11,688 nt of DNA from contig CAMYLL010000055.1 of assembly GCA_947259235.1 (NCBI GenBank), forward strand, positions 1 to 11,688, read 5' to 3'. The number at the start of each line of letters is the position of its first letter. The first letter of the stretch is position 1. The translations under genes were made by a program, and so were the position numbers. The notes beneath the pieces are model-generated. The model had not been told where the DNA came from and made no database searches. It was given only the letters and a program-made list of their open reading frames with translations. This DNA is from an uncultured Pseudodesulfovibrio sp. (lineage in GTDB: Bacteria > Desulfobacterota > Desulfovibrionia > Desulfovibrionales > Desulfovibrionaceae). Below, piece by piece: positions 6,507 through 11,688 of this stretch.

Positions 6507-7420
6507 TGTTCAAGGGACGAGAGGAGGTTCTCGACGGCCTGTGTTTCCTGAATGACGCGGCCTTCCCGGGCGTATGAGCCGATGTGTCCTGTCAAGACCG
6601 CGTTCGGATAGTTGCGAAGCGGGCCGGTATAGGGCTCCTGCTCAAAGCAGTCCATGGCAACGCCGCCCAGCCGTTTTTCGCTTAGCGCTCTCTCCAGGGC
6701 GATTTCGTCTACCAGTCCGCCGCGAGAGTAGTTGAGCAGAAACGCGCCGGGTTTCATGGACCCGATGACGGACGCATTGATCAGGTGGTGCGTTTGCGCC
6801 ATGTACGGGACATGCACGCTGACGATGTCCGACTGTGAATAGAGGGTCTGGGCATCAACCATCGTCACGTCGGGAAAACTGGTCACAACGGGGTCATGGG
6901 CGAGAATCCGGCAGCCAAATGGCTTCAGGAGTGAAACGAGCCGGGTTCCGATTCTTCCCATGCCAAGGATGCCGACCGTTTGACAGGCAAGAAGAGAGCC
7001 CATGGGGCGCTCCCATTGCCCCCCGTGTATCGCCGAGCTGGAACGATCGATGCCGCGCAGCAGACAGAGCATCGCGCCGAGGGTGATCTCGGCCACGGCC
7101 TGGGTCGGGGCGTCCGGCGTGTTGGTGACGCGTATGCCAAGCTCTTTGGCCGCGTCCAGGTCCACGGAGTCCATGCCTATGCCGCATCTGGCGATGGCTC
7201 TCAGTTGGGAGCCGGAGGCCATGACGCGTCGCGTCAGCGGCTCCACGCCCGCCACGAGGCCGACGGGCTGGTGTTCCGTGATGAGGGCGACGGCTTCGTC
7301 TTCCGTCAGCTTCCGGCAGTGCGGATTGAGAATCGGGCTGAACCCCGCGTTGCGCAGCGCGGCCAGCGGGCTCGCGTCCATCGTGCCGAACGACGAGGTG
7401 GTGATGAGGATGTTTTTCAC
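6503..7420 (-). CDS. D-2-hydroxyacid dehydrogenase (SerA/hydroxypyruvate reductase-like)
   Basis: This is a cytoplasmic NAD-linked dehydrogenase that would reduce a 2-keto acid or oxidise a D-2-hydroxy acid. With the start at 7420 it has 305 residues, the size of short forms without an ACT domain. The NAD fold shows GILGMGRIG (GMGRIG at 153-158) and an acidic residue after the second strand, HDP (D176), indicating NAD rather than NADP. The catalytic triad is complete: R233 in YSRGGLVDE, E262 in MDCFEQEP and H279 in LTGHIG. The GTG at 7420 is chosen because GGAGG lies 6 nt upstream and the codon overlaps the aldolase stop as GTGA; a GTG at 7435 is in frame but lacks such a site. Its place between the aldolase and the cytidylyltransferase suggests it supplies or modifies the acid that is activated. 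The precise substrate is unknown. Confidence 0.87.
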   Translation of the reverse strand: MKNILITTSSFGTMDASPLAALRNAGFSPILNPHCRKLTEDEAVALITEHQPVGLVAGVEPLTRRVMASGSQLRAIARCGIGMDSVDLDAAKELGIRVTNTPDAPTQAVAEITLGAMLCLLRGIDRSSSAIHGGQWERPMGSLLACQTVGILGMGRIGTRLVSLLKPFGCRILAHDPVVTSFPDVTMVDAQTLYSQSDIVSVHVPYMAQTHHLINASVIGSMKPGAFLLNYSRGGLVDEIALERALSEKRLGGVAMDCFEQEPYTGPLRNYPNAVLTGHIGSYAREGRVIQETQAVENLLSSLEQ

Positions 7421-8124
7421 TCCATGCCTCCGCACACTGCCCGCGATTCCGACACAGCGTTCCGCGCTCCCTGGCCAAGGAAGAGGCTGTCCAGGCCATA
7501 GGCGAGGAATCGGTAGCCCTGATCACGTTTCGCCTGCAAAACCTGCGGATCTGGCTGTACGACATGAAAGCCGGCGGCAATCTTGCGGAGCGCCGCAACG
7601 CGCTGGACCTCGGCAAGGGCTTCGACAACCTCCGGGTGGTCGAATTTTCCGGGTACTCCAAGGGAGCCTGAAAGATCGTAGGGACCCACGATAAAGCCGT
7701 CCACGCCGTCCACGTCGAGGATTGCCTCAAGATTGGTGACGGAATCGATATGCTCGACCTGGACGATGACAACGCTGTTTTCGTCATTCCACTTCTGGTA
7801 TTCCTCAAAGCCGAATCCATACTGCTGGGCACGGGCGAGGCCAACACCGCGGAACCCGCGCGGGGGATATTTCACGGAGGCGACAGCCTGCTCCGCCTCG
7901 GCCGGGGAATTGACCATGGGGACAATGACGCCGGTCGCTCCGGCATCCATGACCCGCTTGATGATGTTCGGCTGATTGTGTCCGACGCGCACCAGCGGCG
8001 TCACGCCGCAGTGGTCCACCACCCGGATCATCTCCTGCGCCATGCCCAGCTCGATGGAGCTGTGTTCCATATCGATGGTGAGGCTTTCGGCGGTGTGCAG
8101 CCGGGAACGAAAAGAGTTTTTCAT
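7417..8124 (-). CDS. HpcH/HpaI-family aldolase, N-terminally shortened
   Basis: The family performs metal-dependent aldol cleavage or formation of 2-keto-3-deoxy acids, usually with pyruvate as the nucleophile. The 235 residues are shorter than the usual 250-265. Key residues are present: E20-H21 in TIDMEHSS, pyruvate-binding R46 in PLVRVGH, metal ligands E124 in VQVEH and D150 in GPYDLSGSLG. Compared with E. coli HpaI (H45, R70, E149, D175) each is shifted by 24-25, so the missing residues all lie before H21. The sequence runs directly from SRLHTAES to LTIDMEH, omitting the segment that normally forms the first beta strand and helix. The reading frame is intact and an AGGA lies just before the ATG. 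It is first in a cassette with the dehydrogenase (GTGA overlap) and the cytidylyltransferase. It may make a keto-deoxy acid for CMP activation, or may be impaired. Confidence 0.85.
   Translation of the reverse strand: MKNSFRSRLHTAESLTIDMEHSSIELGMAQEMIRVVDHCGVTPLVRVGHNQPNIIKRVMDAGATGVIVPMVNSPAEAEQAVASVKYPPRGFRGVGLARAQQYGFGFEEYQKWNDENSVVIVQVEHIDSVTNLEAILDVDGVDGFIVGPYDLSGSLGVPGKFDHPEVVEALAEVQRVAALRKIAAGFHVVQPDPQVLQAKRDQGYRFLAYGLDSLFLGQGARNAVSESRAVCGGME
7427..7431 (-). promoter_or_regulatory. Ribosome-binding site that decides the dehydrogenase start
   Basis: GGAGG on the minus strand stands 6 nt before the GTG at 7420 and lies inside the last codons of the aldolase gene. It supports the overlapping GTG start and coupled translation. 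Confidence 0.65.
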
Positions 8125-8439
8125 GAGTCCTGCATCCGTTAATGGGTTCGTCCGTCACGTGTGAGGCGTTTGCTTGCTATAGAATCAGTCGTCATCGTTC
8201 TTGTGCAATATCAGCCCCGGCGCTCAGTGCCAACCACTGAACGCCAGGGGGGGGCATCAAGAATCGTCCTGCATGCCGGGGCTGGCCGGATGGAGTGATC
8301 GGGTTGTTGTCCCATGTCAAGCGTACCGGTCTGTCCATTCCCGGTACGATCCGTTCCCGTATTCCCATGGGAGAGAGGGGAAGGCTGCCGGGGCCGGGAC
8401 CCTCGTGGGGAGAGTCCCGGCCCCGGGCCGTGTTGGTTT
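8125..8439. other. 315-bp intergenic region between the cytochrome unit and the aldolase cassette
   Basis: No credible gene was found here. It contains the long GC hairpin just past the cytochrome stop (listed separately). It also has a second hairpin, TCAGTG/CACTGA with a 5-nt loop (8224-8240), which lacks a T tract. On the minus strand a weak promoter-like pair can be drawn, TTGCAC (8203-8208) with GATTCT (8181-8186) at 16-nt spacing, about 60-85 bp before the aldolase start. The promoter of the three-gene cassette must lie in this region if the cassette is an independent unit, but the match is poor. Confidence 0.4.
8388..8426 (-). terminator. Strong GC hairpin ending the cytochrome transcription unit
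   Basis: A perfect 13-bp stem, CCGGGGCCGGGAC (8388-8400) with GTCCCGGCCCCGG (8414-8426), has a 13-nt loop and begins 13 nt past the TAA of the cytochrome gene. On the transcribed minus strand it is followed by a pyrimidine-rich stretch, not a clean T run, so it is an atypical intrinsic terminator or an mRNA 3'-end barrier. On the plus strand it is followed by TTTTT within about 14 nt, but no plus-strand gene needs it. Confidence 0.55.
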
Positions 8440-10950
8440 TTATTCCAGGCCCATCCCGGGATGGTGGACGGGGAAGTCCATGGCCTCCACGTGGCAGGCC
8501 GTGCAGGAGCCCTGAGCCCCGATGGGCTGGGCCTCGCCCGTGTACTGTACCGGCTGGGTGGAGTCGCGCTCCGTGGCCGGGTGGATGGCGTGGGGCGAGC
8601 CGTGGCAGCCCGCGCAATACACCGCGCCCATGTCGTCTCGTCGGGCGGAGAAGAGCTCGGCCGGGCCGTCCGTCCAGACGTTGAAGGCGTCCAGCGTCTC
8701 CGGCGGAGCGAAGTCCACGTGGCAGGTCAGGCAGTCGGGCTCGTTGCTCCAGGGCGCGCGCGGCTCGATGGCCTCCTGGGTTCCCAGGGTGCGCGGGGTG
8801 AGCTGGGCCAGTATCCTGTCCGCTCCCGGCTTGCCCGCCGCCTGTTCAGCCTTGAGCAGGGAGATGGCGAAGTCCTCCATCATGCCGTGGCAGCTGGTGC
8901 AGTCCAGGGCGTCGCCGTGCAGGCCGCGCAGGGTGTTCTGCGGGTGGCACTTGAGGCAGGAGCCGTCCGCGTCCCGTCCGGCCAGATAGACGGCGTGCAC
9001 GCCGTGGATGGCGGCCGAGAGGTTGGGCCTGTCGTTTGCGCCCCGGGCGTTCTGGGCCGGGTCGTCGTGGCACTCCACGCACAGGATCGGGCCTTTTTTG
9101 GAGCGCTCGACGTGGTTGGTGTTGTTCATTCGGTCGTGCACGGCCAGGACGTTGTCCGCCGTGGCCCTGGATACGCCGGAGCCGTCGCGGGCCCAGTCGC
9201 CGCCGTGGCAGTTGCGGCAGCCCATCTGGTCGCTGACGGGCAGGGCCGCGCGGGTGGTGGCGAGAACAGTGCCGTCCGCGTCGCGGGCCTCGATGGTGGC
9301 CATGGGCAGCGGGTTGAACGCGCCGTCCTTGTAGGGCAGCACGCCCAGGACCGCCTCGAACCGTCCGCCGTCCTCATTGGGTTCCATGGCCCCGGTCAGG
9401 CCGTCGCCCTCGAACCCGGGCTCCACGGCATAGGACAGGGTCACCCCGTCGGTGACCACGCTGGGCGACGGGTCGCGCGCAATGAGCTGGGCGCGGAGGG
9501 CGTTGCCCGGGGGCAGCAGGGTCCAGGCGTCGGTCTGAGCATAGAAGTGCATGCCCTGGTCGGCCCAGGCCAGCAGGACATATTCCGCGGTTTCCGCGTC
9601 AAAGGGGGCGGGCTCGGCGGCCTGGACCTCGGGGACCACGGCCTGCTCCACGTCCGGTTTTCCGTTGAGCCCCTTGGCGATGTAGGTGGCCAGGGCCTTG
9701 CGCTCGTCGGTGGTCCCAAGGAACGGGGGCATGTACCGGTTGAGTTTGCCCATGCCCGTGAGCAGGGCGTCGAGCCCGTCCACGTCATACATGGCCGTGC
9801 GCTTGCCGATCTCGTTCATGGGCCCGCCGATGGAGTGGCAGGCGGCGCACTGGAGCTGGAAGAGGAAGGCTCCGGCCCGCATCCTGTTTTCGTCGGTGAT
9901 GCCCTGGCGCAGCTCGGGCGGGGTCCATCTGGCGCGGGCCAGGGCGCCGTCCTGGTTGATGACTGCGGCGTGGGATTTGATGATGGAGTTGGAATAGGCG
10001 TAGTCCCAGATCAGGTAGGGCTTCCGTCCGGCCTCGCGGATGAACTCGAAGGAGCCGAAAAGCCCCTGTCCGGCCAGCAGGACGACGAGGGCCATGCTGA
10101 AGCCCACCACTCGGGGCATCTTCACGGCCAGGGCCAGCCCGCCCGCCAGGGTCAGCCCGGCGAATATCCAGAACCATTGCATGAATCCGGCCACGCGGTG
10201 GGACTTGAGGGTCACCAGCGCATACTGCTCGGGCGGCAGGGCGGCCACATACCAGTAGCCCGAGGCCACCACGGCCAGTACGCCGACGATGGTCCAGGCC
10301 GAGCAGGTGCGCACGGCGCGCAGGCGGGTGGGCATGTCCGGGATGCGCGTGGCCGTGACAAAGCCGAACAGTCCGGCGCAGGCCGCCGAGAAGAAGGAGC
10401 GGAAGACCAGCGAGGGCCAGAAGGTGGGGTTGAAGAACCCGTCCCAGAAGTCCTTGGTCTGTATCCACTCGCCCGGGGTGAGCATGAAGGCGACGATGCC
10501 GTTGATGAGGAACAGGGAGAACCAGGCGAAGACGAAGTAAAGGGAGCCGACGATGAGGTGGTCGCGCCGGTTCATGGTGTTCCATGCGTAGTAATAGATA
10601 AGCAGGGCCACGATCTCGCCCGTGAAGCAGACCCACTCGGCCGCCCAGGCGAACACGAAATGATGGATCAGGGTAATGGTCGCCTGGGGCGCGAGCAGGG
10701 CCACCGTGAACCAGATGGCCACGCCGGACACGCCGCCGAAGGCCATGGTCAGCAGCAGGAAGAAGCGGGTGTGTTTGTGCGCGTATTCGAGCAGGTGGGG
10801 GTTGCCGCTGCGGTAGGCCGCCATCTCGGTGAGCACCAGGAACAGGCCGCCGCCCACGGCGAAGTGGGCCACGTAGACATGGACGGTGGCGATCAGGGCG
10901 ATCCAGAAGCCGCCGCCCAGGGTTGTCAGTTGCCAGATGGGATATTCCAT
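8440..10950 (-). CDS. CydA-like quinol-oxidising membrane domain fused to octahaem cytochrome c
   Basis: This 836-residue membrane protein probably takes electrons from menaquinol and passes them to periplasmic c haems. Residues 1-330 contain about eight hydrophobic segments (roughly 15-44, 61-87, 93-123, 131-157, 178-201, 214-239, 255-275, 279-303) and resemble cytochrome bd subunit I. H24 aligns with the N-terminal haem b595 ligand, E105/E112 with the conserved glutamates, and GRKPY (308-312) with the GRQPW motif. The equivalent of the haem b558 histidine appears to be R184, and the long Q loop is absent. A class I cytochrome c domain follows, with CAACH at 368 and likely Met ligand M407. 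After a beta-rich stretch, seven more CxxCH sites begin at 578, 624, 665, 684, 740, 779 and 816. The C-terminal part must be periplasmic. There is no separate signal peptide; the first membrane helix serves. The ATG is 3 bp past the upstream stop, behind GAGGAGAGGG. The electron acceptor is unknown. Confidence 0.87.
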   Translation of the reverse strand: MEYPIWQLTTLGGGFWIALIATVHVYVAHFAVGGGLFLVLTEMAAYRSGNPHLLEYAHKHTRFFLLLTMAFGGVSGVAIWFTVALLAPQATITLIHHFVFAWAAEWVCFTGEIVALLIYYYAWNTMNRRDHLIVGSLYFVFAWFSLFLINGIVAFMLTPGEWIQTKDFWDGFFNPTFWPSLVFRSFFSAACAGLFGFVTATRIPDMPTRLRAVRTCSAWTIVGVLAVVASGYWYVAALPPEQYALVTLKSHRVAGFMQWFWIFAGLTLAGGLALAVKMPRVVGFSMALVVLLAGQGLFGSFEFIREAGRKPYLIWDYAYSNSIIKSHAAVINQDGALARARWTPPELRQGITDENRMRAGAFLFQLQCAACHSIGGPMNEIGKRTAMYDVDGLDALLTGMGKLNRYMPPFLGTTDERKALATYIAKGLNGKPDVEQAVVPEVQAAEPAPFDAETAEYVLLAWADQGMHFYAQTDAWTLLPPGNALRAQLIARDPSPSVVTDGVTLSYAVEPGFEGDGLTGAMEPNEDGGRFEAVLGVLPYKDGAFNPLPMATIEARDADGTVLATTRAALPVSDQMGCRNCHGGDWARDGSGVSRATADNVLAVHDRMNNTNHVERSKKGPILCVECHDDPAQNARGANDRPNLSAAIHGVHAVYLAGRDADGSCLKCHPQNTLRGLHGDALDCTSCHGMMEDFAISLLKAEQAAGKPGADRILAQLTPRTLGTQEAIEPRAPWSNEPDCLTCHVDFAPPETLDAFNVWTDGPAELFSARRDDMGAVYCAGCHGSPHAIHPATERDSTQPVQYTGEAQPIGAQGSCTACHVEAMDFPVHHPGMGLE

Positions 10951-10953
10951 GGG

Positions 10954-11688
10954 TTACGCCCTCTCCTCGCGTGATTTCAGATAGAGTTTGATCATGTAGA
11001 CGGTCACCGCGAGGCCGACCACGAGGAAGCCGAGGAACAGGTAGAGCGAGGAGTACTGGCCGGTGACGGGCGTGGACTCGATCTGGAACCACGGGGCCAG
11101 GAACAGGGTGCGCAGCCAGTGCCGGGTGACGCTCATGAAGAACACCGTCAGCACGGCCCAGACCGCGGCGCGGCGCGGGGCTTTATGCAGGCTCGAAACC
11201 AGGAGCATGCTGGCGCACAGCAGGGCCGTGCCAAAGGCCAGGGTGGCCGGGAGGTTGCCGCCCATGAAGGCGAGCATGGTCTCGCGCGGCAGGGTCAGCA
11301 GAAACCACACGCCCACCGCGAGGTTGAGCATGGTGGCCCGGGTCAGCCAGGTCATGCCGACCTCCACGTGTTCCTGTTTCTTGATCCACTGGCCGAGCAG
11401 GGCCACGAACAGCCCGCCGATGGCCACCACGCCCACCATGAAGTGGAGGAAGCGCGGGTAAAGGGTCGGGTCCGACCAGTTGAGAAAGGCCTTGGCGTCG
11501 TCGAAATAGGTCGGCCAGAACTCGGGCCGCAGCATCAGGGTCATGTTGTTGGAGAGCATGAACCCCACGTAGAGTAGCCCGGCCAGCGAGGCGGCGAAGA
11601 GGGCCGTGCGTGCGCCCGGGCCCATTGTGTCGTAGCCGAACTTGAAATAGTAGAAGCCGTAGTACGAGACGAGCAGCACCGCGACGAC
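10954..11688 (-). CDS. Polytopic membrane partner of the cytochrome fusion, CydA-related, 5' end beyond window
   Basis: The visible 244 residues run from the right window edge to a TAA at 10954; the frame is open through the edge, so the true start is outside. About six to seven hydrophobic segments are present. The stretch SDPTLYPRFLHFMVGVVAIGGLF (visible residues 72-94) aligns with NPTFWPSLVFRSFFSAACAGLF of the downstream fusion protein. The partner keeps a histidine (visible residue 82) where the fusion has arginine. LSNNMTLMLRPEFW precedes it. This suggests the two proteins share a CydA-type ancestry and form one complex with divided haem ligands. There is no CxxCH site in the visible part. 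The stop is 3 bp before the next start, so the two are almost certainly cotranscribed and coupled. A haem-free structural role is the alternative. Confidence 0.7.
   Translation of the reverse strand, partial: VVAVLLVSYYGFYYFKFGYDTMGPGARTALFAASLAGLLYVGFMLSNNMTLMLRPEFWPTYFDDAKAFLNWSDPTLYPRFLHFMVGVVAIGGLFVALLGQWIKKQEHVEVGMTWLTRATMLNLAVGVWFLLTLPRETMLAFMGGNLPATLAFGTALLCASMLLVSSLHKAPRRAAVWAVLTVFFMSVTRHWLRTLFLAPWFQIESTPVTGQYSSLYLFLGFLVVGLAVTVYMIKLYLKSREERA

Noticed and set aside
8181..8208. TTGCAC with GATTCT as promoter of the aldolase cassette
   Set aside because: The -10 match is only three of six and spacing is 16 nt, so it is mentioned in the intergenic entry but not listed as a promoter.
8224..8240. 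TCAGTG/CACTGA hairpin upstream of the aldolase
   Set aside because: It is short, has no T tract on either strand, and is not repeated elsewhere in the window, so no role can be assigned.
8364..8371. CCCATGGG palindrome between the cytochrome and aldolase units
   Set aside because: An 8-base palindrome in GC-rich DNA is expected by chance and shows no T tract or partner repeat.
8314..10974. An 886-codon open frame on the plus strand opposite the cytochrome fusion gene
   Set aside because: It is antisense to a gene with clear haem and membrane motifs. Its translation is rich in Gly, His, Val and Gln with no domain, as expected from reading GC-rich codons backwards.

Overview
The window looks like chromosomal DNA from a sulfate-reducing Desulfovibrionales bacterium (Desulfovibrio or Pseudodesulfovibrio type). 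This is an inference from GC-rich codon use, the flavour of the proteins, an acetyl-CoA synthetase beside a LytTR regulator, and a large multihaem cytochrome c joined to a quinol-oxidase-like membrane domain. No rRNA, tRNA, CRISPR array, insertion sequence or phage gene was seen. All nine supported genes lie on the minus strand, so transcription runs from high to low coordinates.

From right to left there are four blocks. (1) 11688-8440 is a two-gene membrane electron-transfer unit. A 5'-truncated polytopic protein is followed 3 bp later by an 836-residue protein that fuses a CydA-like quinol-oxidising domain to a monohaem and then a seven-haem cytochrome c region. A strong GC hairpin (8388-8426) closes the unit. 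(2) 8124-5826 is a tightly overlapping three-gene cassette: an HpcH/HpaI-type aldolase that lacks the usual N-terminal beta/alpha unit, a D-2-hydroxyacid dehydrogenase, and a CMP-sugar-type cytidylyltransferase. Sampled rows here are AT-richer than the neighbours. The set suggests synthesis and CMP activation of a 2-keto-3-deoxy acid for a surface glycan. (3) 5722-2829 holds a LytTR regulator whose receiver domain has lost its phosphorylation residues, then acetyl-CoA synthetase (acs). Between them is a pair of LytTR-type direct repeats ahead of a possible promoter, which suggests the regulator controls acs. (4) 2542-1 is an amidohydrolase followed by pyrB (aspartate carbamoyltransferase) and the start of pyrC (dihydroorotase), a probable pyrimidine operon with a structured leader.

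The best candidates for something undescribed are the CydA-multihaem fusion with its partner, the aldolase/dehydrogenase/cytidylyltransferase cassette with its shortened aldolase, and the phosphorylation-independent-looking LytTR regulator with a visible operator in front of acs. Motif positions were counted by hand, and family assignments come from recognition of motifs rather than database searches.
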